From an uncultured Collinsella sp. (lineage in GTDB: Bacteria > Actinomycetota > Coriobacteriia > Coriobacteriales > Coriobacteriaceae), in the NCBI GenBank assembly GCA_900754445.1, contig CAAECW010000092.1:1-44364 (forward strand): 44,364 bases of DNA, in the 5' to 3' direction. The notes below the pieces were generated by a model, which was not told where the DNA came from, did not search any database, and was given only the letters and a program-made list of their open reading frames with translations. Positions within the stretch are counted from its first letter, which is position 1; every line of letters begins with the position of its first letter. The translations under genes and the position numbers were made by a program. Of the stretch, positions 32,586-40,363 are shown one piece after another.

Positions 32586-32875
32586 AGCAGTGAAAGAGTG
32601 TAGCACACCACCGCCGCAGGCATTGGCACAACACAAGCGTTCGACACGATAAACCAAGAACCACGCCATGCAGTACAATAGGGTCGTCGATGGGCAACGT
32701 CGTCAGTCGAGACGCGACCGCGCTCCGCACCCCTCCGTCTACTCGGTGCGTTCCCGCCTCCTCCCCGAGGCGGGATGTCGGCATTTTTCATGCACCGACA
32801 ACCCAATAGCCTGTGGACAGCCCGGACAGCATTGCGCCCGGGCAGCATCGCGCACCTTAGCAGCAAATGCAAAAA
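32586..32875. other. Gap between rnpB and rpsA without recognised gene
   Basis: About 290 bp. It holds the rnpB promoter area, a stem CCCGCCTC / GAGGCGGG (32753-32774) and a TGTCGG / CCGACA pair (32776-32800). Open frames here overlap rnpB or lack ribosome sites. No known small RNA is recognised. Confidence 0.5.
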
Positions 32876-32902
32876 GGGACCCGTCCATTGCGGACGGATC
32901 CC
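32876..32902 (-). terminator. Intrinsic terminator of rpsA
   Basis: 11-bp stem GGGATCCGTCC / GGACGGGTCCC (one non-pair) with a 5-nt loop, followed by TTTTTGC on the minus strand, 26 nt after the rpsA stop. Confidence 0.9.
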
Positions 32903-32928
32903 TTAAAACAAGTGATCGTCAAACCGAT

Positions 32929-34095
32929 TTACTCGGCGTCGGTCTCCTCGTCCTTCTTCTCGGAAGGCAGCGGGGTAACCTCGATCTCGACGCCCAGAGT
33001 CTCAGCAGCGGACTTCATGGACAGGGAGATACGACGACGGTCGAGGTCGATCTCCATGACCTTGACCTGAACCTTGTCGCCCACGTGGGTGACCTGAGAA
33101 GGCTGATCGACGTGCTTGTTGGCCATCTCGGAGATGTGCACCAGGCCCTCGATGCCCTCGCCCAGGTCGACGAAAGCGCCGAACGGGACAAGCTTGGTCA
33201 CAGTGCCCTCGACGATAGCGCCGACGGGGTACTTCTTGACCAGTGCGCGCCACGGATCCTCGGTGGTCTGCTTGAGACCCAGGGAGATGCGCTCGCGGTT
33301 GAGATCGACGTCGAGAACCTCAACCTCGACCTCCTGGCCGACCTTGACAACCTCGGAAGGATGGTTGACGTGGTTCCAGGAAAGCTCGGAGATGTGGATG
33401 AGGCCGTCGATACCGCCGAGGTCGACGAAGGCGCCGAAGTCGACGATGGAGGAAACGGTGCCCTGGAGACGCATGCCAGACTTGAGCTTGGACAGAATCT
33501 CGGAGCGCTCGGCCTTACGGGACTCCTCGAGCACGACGCGACGGGAGAGGACGACGTTGTTGCGGTTGCGATCCATCTCGATGACGCGGGCCTCGATGCG
33601 AGTGCCCATGTAGGAGGTGAGGTCCTTGACGCGACGGAGGTCGACGAGGGAAGCGGGCAGGAAGCCACGCAGGCCGATGTCGAGGATCAGGCCGCCCTTG
33701 ACAACCTCGATAACCTCGCCCTCGACGTTCTCGCCGGAGTTGAACTTCTCCTCGATGCGGTTCCAAGCACGCTCGTACTCGGCACGCTTCTTGGACAGGA
33801 CCAGACGACCGTCCTTGTCCTCCTTCTGGAGAACCAGAGCCTCGATGGGATCACCGAGTGCAACGATGTCTGCAGGGTTAGCGTCCTTGCGGATGGACAG
33901 CTCGCGGACCGGGATAACGCCCTCGGACTTGAATCCGATGTCAACGAGCACCTCGTCATGCTCGATCTTAACGACAGTGCCGTTAACGAGATCGCCCTCA
34001 TCAAAGTCGGTAATCGTACCGTCGATGAGGTTGTTCATCTCCTCCTCATTGACATCGTCAAGAGAGAAAATGGACGAGTTCTGAATCTCACTCAA
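32929..34095 (-). CDS. rpsA: 30S ribosomal protein S1 (four S1 domains)
   Basis: 388 residues with four S1 RNA-binding domains at about 34-103, 118-186, 202-272 and 287-358, for example VEGEVIEVVKGGLILDIGL, and LQGTVSSIVDFGAFVDLGG then GLIHISELSW. Four domains are usual in actinobacteria, against six in E. coli. It helps mRNA engage the 30S subunit. TTG 34095 is the start, behind AAAGGGG. The acidic tail (KKDEETDAE) is common. Single gene with its own terminator. Confidence 0.93.
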   Translation of the reverse strand: MSEIQNSSIFSLDDVNEEEMNNLIDGTITDFDEGDLVNGTVVKIEHDEVLVDIGFKSEGVIPVRELSIRKDANPADIVALGDPIEALVLQKEDKDGRLVLSKKRAEYERAWNRIEEKFNSGENVEGEVIEVVKGGLILDIGLRGFLPASLVDLRRVKDLTSYMGTRIEARVIEMDRNRNNVVLSRRVVLEESRKAERSEILSKLKSGMRLQGTVSSIVDFGAFVDLGGIDGLIHISELSWNHVNHPSEVVKVGQEVEVEVLDVDLNRERISLGLKQTTEDPWRALVKKYPVGAIVEGTVTKLVPFGAFVDLGEGIEGLVHISEMANKHVDQPSQVTHVGDKVQVKVMEIDLDRRRISLSMKSAAETLGVEIEVTPLPSEKKDEETDAE

Positions 34096-34411
34096 AGGTG
34101 GACCCCTTTCGAACTACGGGGCCCCGATTGCTAGGACCTACAGAAGGGTGCGACAAGCACACAACGTTTAGGAACACTCGGGAGCCGACAGATACTAATG
34201 TGACGCTTATGCAATCACGTTCGTATAGGTTACGGGGAAATGGGTTCGATTTCAAGCGTGAACTGCGTTTTTTTACTCGTGTGGAGACTTTTTCGTAATC
34301 TTATGGACAGCTGTCTCCACAACTTGACGATAAGCAGTTTGCTCATACGCCTTTGAGGTAAAGTATCCGGAGCCAACGATTCTAGAACGATTTATCGAGA
34401 AAGGTGCCCGC
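34096..34411. other. Divergent promoter region between rpsA and the HAD gene
   Basis: 316 bp with no gene. A GTGGAGAC / GTCTCCAC inverted repeat (34281-34320, 24-nt loop) follows a TTTTTTT run; TTGACG at 34323 and AT-rich DNA near 34355 could serve the HAD gene. Toward rpsA a TTGAAA box with TAACCT 17 nt further is a weak promoter candidate. Confidence 0.4.
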
Positions 34412-35170
34412 GTGCTCAAAGCAGTCGTTTTCGATATGGACGAGACGCTTCTTAGCATCAACCTCAACGCATTCATCCTTCGGTATTTTAAGGATGTCTC
34501 GTCAATGCTCGCGGACATCGGGCGACGCAGCCGCGGTGGCACGATGGCACGCCTCGGCACCATCTTGGTCGACCTCAACGCCAACCGCCGAAGCGGCACG
34601 GATAATCGCACCAATCTTGAGTTTTACCAAGAAGAGGTTGAGCGCCGGTGCGGCATTTGCCTCTCGGACCCACTTATCTACGAGGCGTTTACCTACTACG
34701 ACCGCGAAGTTCTTCCGCACAAGAACGACGATGTCATCAACGCCCACGCCATGCCCGGCGCACACGCCGCGCTTCAGGCCGTACAGGATGCAGGACTGCG
34801 CTGCGCGCTCTTCACCAACCCCAGCTTTCCGCAGGGGGCCATCGAGTGCCGTATGGGTTGGGGCGATCTGGCCGACGCCCCCTTTGAGCTCGTCACGCAC
34901 ATGGGAAACACCACCCGCTGCAAGCCCGATGCCACCTACTACCTAGAGCAGCTTCAGGTGATGGGGCTCGAGCCGCACGAGGTTCTTATGGTGGGCAACG
35001 ATCCCAAACGCGACTTCCCCAGCCCCGCCTGCGGCATTCAGACTGCCTATGTGGGCCAAGGCAAGCCCAGCCGAGCCACCTGGCGCGGAACCATGGAAGA
35101 CTTCGCCCGCGATTTCAACGCCGTAGTAGAAGCCTTCTACGAACACCAAGTAGCCAACGAACTGTCGTAG
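34412..35170 (+). CDS. HAD family hydrolase
   Basis: 252 residues. HAD motifs: FDMDETLL (motif I, residues 7-14), LFTNPS (motif II near 134), CKPDATYYL (motif III Lys near 171) and MVGNDPKRDFP (motif IV near 193). The insertion between motifs I and II is all helical (cap type C1). A phosphatase for a small phosphorylated metabolite is likely; the substrate is unknown. GTG 34412 follows GAGAAAGG by 7 nt. It is convergent with cyuA; three hairpin elements fill the gap. Confidence 0.85.
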   Translation: MLKAVVFDMDETLLSINLNAFILRYFKDVSSMLADIGRRSRGGTMARLGTILVDLNANRRSGTDNRTNLEFYQEEVERRCGICLSDPLIYEAFTYYDREVLPHKNDDVINAHAMPGAHAALQAVQDAGLRCALFTNPSFPQGAIECRMGWGDLADAPFELVTHMGNTTRCKPDATYYLEQLQVMGLEPHEVLMVGNDPKRDFPSPACGIQTAYVGQGKPSRATWRGTMEDFARDFNAVVEAFYEHQVANELS

Positions 35171-35203
35171 GACCCCTCGCTCCAAACAAAATAGTGCCGC
35201 AGG

Positions 35204-35244
35204 TTGTAAGGTGACAAAGAGACAGTCCCTTTGTCACCTTACAA
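35204..35244. repeat. Palindrome type D, copy 2
   Basis: 20-bp arms TTGTAAGGTGACAAAGAGAC / GTCCCTTTGTCACCTTACAA with one mismatch around a single A. The core GTGACAAAG and GTCCCTTTGTCAC match copy 1; the flanking 7 bp are different but also pair. Confidence 0.9.
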
Positions 35245-35271
35245 AGACAATGCCGATGTTTTGGCAACGAC

Positions 35272-35386
35272 AGCGAAAACCCGCCAGAGCGAGCAAGGTG
35301 CCTTGAAACAAGGCGGCATTGACCTTTTGGTCATGCCGCCGAAGTTGAAAGGCAGATTGCCGCCCTGGCGGGTTTGCAGCGTCAAC
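35272..35386. repeat. Structured hairpin element type B, copy 2
   Basis: Outer stem AAACCCGCCAG-A-GCG / CGC-C-CTGGCGGGTTT, the same bulged A, the identical GCAA-GG-TGCC / GGCA-GA-TTGC module, TTGAAA strings, and an apical hairpin GGCGGCAT-T-GACC / GGTC-ATGCCGCC with a TTTT loop. Relative to copy 1, two outer pairs change on both sides (G-C to A-T, T-A to C-G) and the apical stem gains two paired bases. Confidence 0.86.
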
Positions 35387-35388
35387 TG

Positions 35389-35416
35389 GTTACGCGGTTT
35401 GGTAAAACCGCGTAAC
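35389..35416. terminator. Perfect hairpin at the end of cyuA
   Basis: 12-bp perfect stem GTTACGCGGTTT / AAACCGCGTAAC with a GGTA loop; its edge touches the cyuA stop codon. It has no T-run on the minus strand, so a terminator role is tentative. Confidence 0.6.
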
Positions 35417-36735
35417 TAGCACACCTGGGTTTTGCCAATCATGATGTTGAGGATCTCGACGTCGGTGTCCTTCATACCCACACGGCCCACATAGCCCATG
35501 CTGGCGATTGTCTGCTCGACGGTATCCTGAATGAGGCCCTCACCGGCACGGAAGCCGCGGCCCTGCATGGCCATATCGTGACCCAGAATCGCAGCGTCAA
35601 CGGCTGCCGAAATCTTAGCCGCGCAACTCGCCTTGGCGCCATCGCATACAATGCCGCCCACGTTGCCGAGCGTGTTGGAGACCGTCGCGCCAATCTGCTC
35701 GCGCGTGCCGCCGCACAGCCAGGTAATCGCGGCTCCGGCACCGCACGCGGCGCAAATAGCACCGCAAAACGCCGAGAGCGCACCAATATAGCTCTTGATA
35801 TGCACGGCGATCAGATCGGACAGCATCACGGCACGAACCAGGCGTTCATGGTCGCAGCGCAGGTACTCGGCATACTCCATAACAGGCAGCGCGCAAGTAA
35901 TGCCCTGATTGCCCGAGCCGCACACAATGGCGACCGGCAGCGCGCAGCCGTTCATGCGGGCATCGGACCCGGCGGCTGCACGGGCACGGGCACGGCAGGC
36001 GACGTCATCGGCACGTGCGCCCAGCAGTGTGCGGCCCACCTCGGCACCCCAAGCGTGCGCCAGGCCCTCGGCGCTAATCGCACCGTTCAGTTCGATCTGA
36101 CGCTCAACGGCAGCGCGGGCACCATCGATGTCGCCGTCCTCAATAAAGTCAATGATGGACTCGATCGACATGGGCGTGTCGGCGCTATCTGCCGCACGCT
36201 CGGCCACAACGCGCTCGGCGCAAGCGGCACACTCCCCCGCCGACTTGCCGCATACCGGGATACCGTCGAGCGTATGGCACGTGACATTGGTGTGGTGGTC
36301 GGTAATCTCGACGACCGCGGTATGGCCCCCGGCCGTGGCAGTCACCTTGATGTAGAGGTTGGGCACACCCTCGACAAGCGACACATCGCAGTAATCGGCA
36401 TCGGTGAGAAGCTCGGCCACGCGAGCACGGTCTTCGTCGTCAACGCTCTCGAGCACCTCGAGCGCGCTCTTGGCGTCACCGCCCACGGCACCCAGCACGG
36501 CCGCCGCCTCAATACCATGCATGCCGCCCGAGTTGGGCACGGTCACGCTCTTAACGTTCTTGATGATATTGCCCGAGCAGGCAACGTCCATATGATCGGG
36601 TTCGCATCCGAGTGTCTGGCTCGCCAGCGCCGCTGCATAGGCAACGGCAATGGGCTCGGTGCAGCCGAGCGCGCAGACAAGCTCGCGGTTCAAAACGTCG
36701 CAAAACGCGGTATCACGAAGGGAATCGGCAGGCAT
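35416..36735 (-). CDS. cyuA: L-cysteine desulfidase family protein (UPF0597)
   Basis: 439 residues of the CyuA/CdsB family, iron-sulfur enzymes that split L-cysteine to pyruvate, ammonia and sulfide. Family motifs: ALGCTEPIAVAYAAALA near residue 23, CSGNIIKNVKSVTVPN near 53, VCGSGNQGITCALPVMEYA near 273, and GALSAFCGAICAACGAGAA near 321. The conserved Cys in these motifs likely bind the [4Fe-4S] cluster. The enzyme could feed sulfide, directly or indirectly, to MetY. ATG 36735 has a weak ribosome site (AGGAGAT upstream). Confidence 0.9.
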   Translation of the reverse strand: MPADSLRDTAFCDVLNRELVCALGCTEPIAVAYAAALASQTLGCEPDHMDVACSGNIIKNVKSVTVPNSGGMHGIEAAAVLGAVGGDAKSALEVLESVDDEDRARVAELLTDADYCDVSLVEGVPNLYIKVTATAGGHTAVVEITDHHTNVTCHTLDGIPVCGKSAGECAACAERVVAERAADSADTPMSIESIIDFIEDGDIDGARAAVERQIELNGAISAEGLAHAWGAEVGRTLLGARADDVACRARARAAAGSDARMNGCALPVAIVCGSGNQGITCALPVMEYAEYLRCDHERLVRAVMLSDLIAVHIKSYIGALSAFCGAICAACGAGAAITWLCGGTREQIGATVSNTLGNVGGIVCDGAKASCAAKISAAVDAAILGHDMAMQGRGFRAGEGLIQDTVEQTIASMGYVGRVGMKDTDVEILNIMIGKTQVC

Positions 36736-36909
36736 AGGTATCTCCTACTTGTATAACGGGCTGGCCTCTCGATAATAGTTAGCTCTTTTATTTGATAACA
36801 ATGCATCAAAAACCGCAACCCAAGTTCCGGCGGACGGCGTTCAAGCGCAAACTGACAGCGTTAATACATGAAAAGCTAGTCTTGTTGCATGCTAAAGCGT
36901 TTGACCAAA

Positions 36910-36925
36910 AAACGCCCGAGCGTTT
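36910..36925. promoter_or_regulatory. Dyad upstream of rpiB
   Basis: Perfect AAACGC-CCGA-GCGTTT dyad within a segment that also has AGCGTTTGACC just upstream, about 85 nt before rpiB. It could be an operator or part of the rpiB promoter (TTGACC at 36901). Confidence 0.4.
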
Positions 36926-37006
36926 ACACAAAAGTCGCGCTATCATGCAGTCGAACGCGGTAAAACCTTTAGCAATTCCGCCGCACGGACCAGAGAGGAA
37001 CCACTC

Positions 37007-37474
37007 ATGAAGATTGGTATCGGTAACGACCACGCCGCCGTCGAGCTCAAGAACATCATCTCCGAGCACCTGAAGGAGCGCGGCTGCGAGGTCGTGAACT
37101 TTGGCACCGACACCTCCGAGAGCTTCGATTACCCCATCGCCGGCTACAAGGTGGGTAAGGCCGTGGCCAACGGTGACGTCGACCTGGGTATCCTGATCTG
37201 CGGTACCGGCGTCGGCATCAGCCTGGCCGCCAACAAGGTCGAAGGTGTTCGCGCCGTCGTATGCTCCGAGCCCTTCAGCGCCAAGCTCTCCCGCATGCAC
37301 AACAACACCAACGTGCTCGCCTTTGGCGCCCGCGTCGTGGGCTCCGAGCTCGCCAAGATGATTGTCGACGAGTGGCTCGACGCCGAGTTTGAGGGCGGTC
37401 GTCACGAGCGTCGCGTTAACCTCCTCAACGAGATCGACCACACGCGCGGCCTCAAGGTCGTCGACGAAGCCTAA
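37007..37474 (+). CDS. rpiB: Ribose-5-phosphate isomerase B
   Basis: 155 residues of the RpiB/LacAB family. Start MKIGIGNDHAAVELK with the Asp-His substrate site, catalytic Cys65 in LICGTGVGISLAANK, and His98 in SRMHNNTNVLAFGARVVG. It interconverts ribose-5-phosphate and ribulose-5-phosphate in the pentose phosphate pathway. ATG 37007 follows AGAGAGG. Codon use is strongly biased, which suggests high expression. A strong terminator follows. LacA/B-type sugar specificity cannot be excluded but the RpiB match is better. Confidence 0.93.
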   Translation: MKIGIGNDHAAVELKNIISEHLKERGCEVVNFGTDTSESFDYPIAGYKVGKAVANGDVDLGILICGTGVGISLAANKVEGVRAVVCSEPFSAKLSRMHNNTNVLAFGARVVGSELAKMIVDEWLDAEFEGGRHERRVNLLNEIDHTRGLKVVDEA

Positions 37475-37501
37475 ACTACTCAGTGCCACAAGCTAACAGC
37501 A

Positions 37502-37536
37502 GGGGCCCGCTCGGAACTCATGTCCGAGCGGGCCCC
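37502..37536 (+). terminator. Intrinsic terminator of rpiB
   Basis: 14-bp perfect stem GGGGCCCGCTCGGA / TCCGAGCGGGCCCC with a 7-nt loop, then TTCAT, 27 nt after the rpiB stop. Confidence 0.9.
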
Positions 37537-37557
37537 TTCATAGATTTTGGAATAAAA

Positions 37558-37587
37558 GGGCGCCGCGGATGGAATCCCGAGGCGCCC
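37558..37587 (-). terminator. Intrinsic terminator of ndk
   Basis: 7-bp outer stem GGGCGCC / GGCGCCC with inner pairing, followed on the minus strand by TTTTATT, 38 nt after the ndk stop. Confidence 0.87.
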
Positions 37588-37625
37588 AAGCCACACGCTA
37601 ACAGCTTTAAGGAGTCAAAGCTGGT

Positions 37626-38030
37626 TTAGCCAAAGAAGCGCTTGATCTCGATCTCGGCGTTCTCCAGGCAGTCGGAGCCGTGGATCACGTTGGCGTTGAC
37701 ATCGACAGCGAAGTCGCCGCGAATGGTGCCGGGGGCAGCATCAAGCGGGTTGGTAGCGCCCATAAGGGTGCGCATCTTGGAGACAGCGGAGAGACCGGAA
37801 ACGACCATCTTGACGACCGGACCGCTCGTCATAAAGTCGCAGAGACCGCCAAAGAAGGGCTTGTCGGCCAGATGGGCGTAGTGCTCCTCGACGGTAGCGC
37901 GCTCGAGCGTGGTCATCTCCATGCGCTCGATGACAAGGCCGCTGCGCTCAATGCGAGCAACGATCTCGCCGATTTTGCGGTCGCGCACGGCGTCGGGCTT
38001 AATCATGATGAAGGTCTTCTCGATAGCCAT
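37626..38030 (-). CDS. ndk: Nucleoside diphosphate kinase
   Basis: 134 residues, normal for bacterial Ndk. It begins EKTFIMIKPDAVRDRKIGEI; the phosphorylated histidine is His117 in NANVIHGSDCLENAEIEI; TNPLDAAPGTIRGDFA near residue 93 is the nucleotide-binding segment. It balances NTP pools using ATP. ATG 38030 follows GAAAGG. Single gene with promoter and terminator of its own. Confidence 0.95.
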   Translation of the reverse strand: MAIEKTFIMIKPDAVRDRKIGEIVARIERSGLVIERMEMTTLERATVEEHYAHLADKPFFGGLCDFMTSGPVVKMVVSGLSAVSKMRTLMGATNPLDAAPGTIRGDFAVDVNANVIHGSDCLENAEIEIKRFFG

Positions 38031-38094
38031 AAAAGTAGCCTTTCAAGTAGGTTCGCGCGTGCCCAAGTCCCATTCCGGCACCCGCCTGGACTGC

Positions 38095-38123
38095 ATCGTA
38101 ACAGAGTTTTAGCTGCAGTTAAA
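38095..38123 (-). promoter_or_regulatory. Candidate ndk promoter
   Basis: Minus-strand TTTAAC (38123-38118), a 17-nt spacer and TACGAT (38100-38095), about 65 nt upstream of ndk. The rest of the gap 38124-38335 shows no gene. Confidence 0.6.
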
Positions 38124-38335
38124 CAAAAAGCTGTTTATTGAAACGCTGCAATTTATTAAAGCGCTCCATATGTGTCACTTCTGTTTCGAAGCCCGATTAG
38201 AGTACCATCCGACCGCCTATCAACCGCACCGAACAGAGCAGACGGTCGGTTGCCACCCGCGAACGTACCCCCTTCACAACCTGCCCAAAGGTCCTACAGA
38301 AGTTCTCGACAAACCCCTCCCCATAGCAACAAAAT

Positions 38336-38363
38336 ACGGGCGCCCACCGTAGCGGGCACCCGT
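38336..38363 (-). terminator. Intrinsic terminator of argH
   Basis: Stem ACGGG-T-GCCC-GC / G-TGGGC-G-CCCGT with a TACG-type tip, followed by ATTTTGTT on the minus strand, 45 nt after the argH stop. Confidence 0.87.
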
Positions 38364-38408
38364 AAAGGCAAGATATGATGGACACACCAGACAGACGCAT
38401 CCAATAAG

Positions 38409-39839
38409 CTAATTAACCCCGTGACCCATCTCGACGACCTTGGTCAGCGATCCAAACACGCCCTCGTCGGCCACGAGCTGTGACTCGGCACGCTGCAGCT
38501 GCACGGCAACGGCGGCAGGAGCGGTGCCGCCCTCGGTCGTGCGCGCGGCGACAATCGACGGGATGTCGAGCGCCTCGGTAATGTCGCGCTCAAAGAGCGG
38601 GCTTGCCTCCTGGAACACTTCAAACGGCAGGTCCTCAAGATTGCAGCCACGCTTCTCGCACATCAGGACCAGATGGCCCACCACGGCATGTGCCTCGCGG
38701 AACGGCAGGCCACGCTTGGCCAGGTAATCGGCAACATCGGTGGCGGCAAGGTGTCCCACGCCGCACTCGCGTGCCATGGCATCCTCGTTGACGGTCCAGG
38801 TCGAAATCATGCCAGCCATAACCGACAGGCACTGCATGAGTGTATGGGCGGTATCGAGCGCGCCCTCCTTGTCCTCCTGCAGGTCCTTGTTATAAGCAAG
38901 CGGCAAGCCCTTCATGGTCACGAGCAGCTGCACCAGGTTGCCATAGACTCGGCCACTCTTGCCGCGAATAAGCTCGGCAAAGTCGGGGTTCTTCTTCTGC
39001 GGCATGATGGACGAGCCGGTGGAGTAGGAGTCGGAAAGCGTGATAAAGCCAAATTCGGAGCTCGACCACAGCACGATCTCCTCGGAAAGACGCGACAGGT
39101 GCATCGCCATGACGGAGCCGGCGTAATGCAGATCGAGCAGGAAATCACGGTCGGAAACAGCATCGAGTGAGTTGGGAATCACGCCCGCAAAGCCAAGTTC
39201 GGCAGCCGTCATCTGACGATCGAGCGGATAGCTCGTACCGGCAAGCGCGGCAGCACCCAGCGGGCAGTTGTCGGCGGCATCAAAGGCGGCCTTCAGGCGC
39301 GTAAAGTCGCGCGCGAACATCCAGGAATACGCCAGCAGATGATGCGACAGCAGCACGGGCTGAGCGTGCTGCATATGCGTGTAGCCCGGCAGAATCACCT
39401 TGTCGTACTTCTTGGCCGCATCCACCAGCACATGGCGCAGCTCTAGATTGGCCTCCATGAGCTCCTTGGCCAGCGCCTTGACGCCCAGGCGCGTATCGGT
39501 CGCCACCTGGTCGTTGCGCGAACGCCCAGTATGCAAGCGCTTGCCAGCCTCGCCGATACGACACGTCAGCTCGCTCTCGATGGACATATGAATGTCCTCG
39601 TCGTTGATATCGAAGGTGAAGTTGCCGGCATCGATATCCTGTTCGATTCCGGTCAGGCCCTCGGCAATCGCCTGCTCGTCCTCGGCACTGATGATGCCCC
39701 GGGCGGCCAGCATCTTGGCATGTGCCTTAGAGCCGGCAATATCTTGCTTATAGAGATGCTTGTCGACCGGCAACGACGCACCAAACTCCTGCGTGACCTC
39801 GGCCACGCCCGCCTCAAAACGACCGCCCCAAAGAGCCAT
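38409..39839 (-). CDS. argH: Argininosuccinate lyase
   Basis: 476 residues of the fumarase/aspartase superfamily. Starts ALWGGRFEAGVAEVTQEFGA; DEDIHMSIESELTCRIG near residue 83, TGRSRNDQVATDTRL near 105, YTHMQHAQPVL near 152, and the signature GSSIMPQKKNPDFAEL near 276 with the catalytic Ser are all present. It splits argininosuccinate to arginine and fumarate. ATG 39839 follows AAGGAGA; the frame continues 25 codons upstream without need. Same strand as argG but separated by 524 bp with a terminator and a small ORF. Confidence 0.96.
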   Translation of the reverse strand: MALWGGRFEAGVAEVTQEFGASLPVDKHLYKQDIAGSKAHAKMLAARGIISAEDEQAIAEGLTGIEQDIDAGNFTFDINDEDIHMSIESELTCRIGEAGKRLHTGRSRNDQVATDTRLGVKALAKELMEANLELRHVLVDAAKKYDKVILPGYTHMQHAQPVLLSHHLLAYSWMFARDFTRLKAAFDAADNCPLGAAALAGTSYPLDRQMTAAELGFAGVIPNSLDAVSDRDFLLDLHYAGSVMAMHLSRLSEEIVLWSSSEFGFITLSDSYSTGSSIMPQKKNPDFAELIRGKSGRVYGNLVQLLVTMKGLPLAYNKDLQEDKEGALDTAHTLMQCLSVMAGMISTWTVNEDAMARECGVGHLAATDVADYLAKRGLPFREAHAVVGHLVLMCEKRGCNLEDLPFEVFQEASPLFERDITEALDIPSIVAARTTEGGTAPAAVAVQLQRAESQLVADEGVFGSLTKVVEMGHGVN

Positions 39840-39957
39840 GGAACCGTCTCCTTTCTCCAAATACCAAAACAAGCGCCCAAAGCAATACGCCATATCGCTA
39901 AAGCGATTTTTCAACCGCTAGTTTTGCATATTCCCCACCGTGCGCGGGGCCATGTAG

Positions 39958-40128
39958 CTAATTCGCAAAGAAGTGACGCACCATGCACTTGGCGCCCAAC
40001 GTCTCCCTCCGGATGTTGCCCTGCGAACCATCGATCCAGGCCTTCAGGCTCATAGGGACGTCCTCGACGTTTACAGTATCGAGCTCGGGCGCGAGGGCAA
40101 GTAAAGCATGCGCAATAGCATTGAACAT
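39958..40128 (-). CDS. Unrecognised 56-residue small protein between argG and argH
   Basis: ATG at 40128 behind GAGGAG with 8-nt spacing, 56 codons, TAG at 39958. Begins MFNAIAHALLALAPELDTVN and ends with a basic stretch (IRRETLGAKCMVRHFFAN). No signal peptide and no membrane helix; weakly amphipathic N-terminus. I know no family for it. It lies after the terminator that follows argG and 118 nt before argH, same strand, so it could be the first cistron of the argH transcript. Ribosome site and placement favour a real gene, but length leaves doubt. Confidence 0.5.
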   Translation of the reverse strand: MFNAIAHALLALAPELDTVNVEDVPMSLKAWIDGSQGNIRRETLGAKCMVRHFFAN

Positions 40129-40178
40129 AATGGATACTCCTCATATATATAGGCGCAGAGCCGCCAAATTGATAGAAG

Positions 40179-40208
40179 GAGCCCCGCCGGACAACCCCGG
40201 CGGGGCTC
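40179..40208 (-). terminator. Intrinsic terminator downstream of argG
   Basis: 12-bp perfect stem GAGCCCCGCCGG / CCGGCGGGGCTC with a 6-nt loop. It lies 156 nt after the argG stop and upstream of the small ORF; the following bases on the minus strand (CTTCTATC) are only weakly T-rich. Confidence 0.72.
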
Positions 40209-40363
40209 GGACTCAGCCGCAAGCGCGGCGTCATATATGCGGGCGGAACGTAGGGGCCACCGATGTTAAGAAGTGTCAGCAAGCATAACGAAAGGTAGGG
40301 ACCCCGTGCGCCCGTTTTGTATCACGCGGATGGGCCGCGCGGATACCAAGGGAAGGAAAAGCC

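Noticed and set aside
32586..32875. 6S RNA or tmRNA in the rnpB-rpsA gap
   Set aside because: No long closing stem with a central bubble and no tRNA-like ends or tag sequence; only short GC hairpins.
32668..34134. 488-codon plus-strand open frame opposite rpsA
   Set aside because: Antisense of the S1 repeats, which explains its apparent internal repeats (VDVLVGHLGDV-like); not a repeat protein.
35578..36756. 392-codon plus-strand open frame opposite cyuA
   Set aside because: Antisense shadow, biased composition, no ribosome site.
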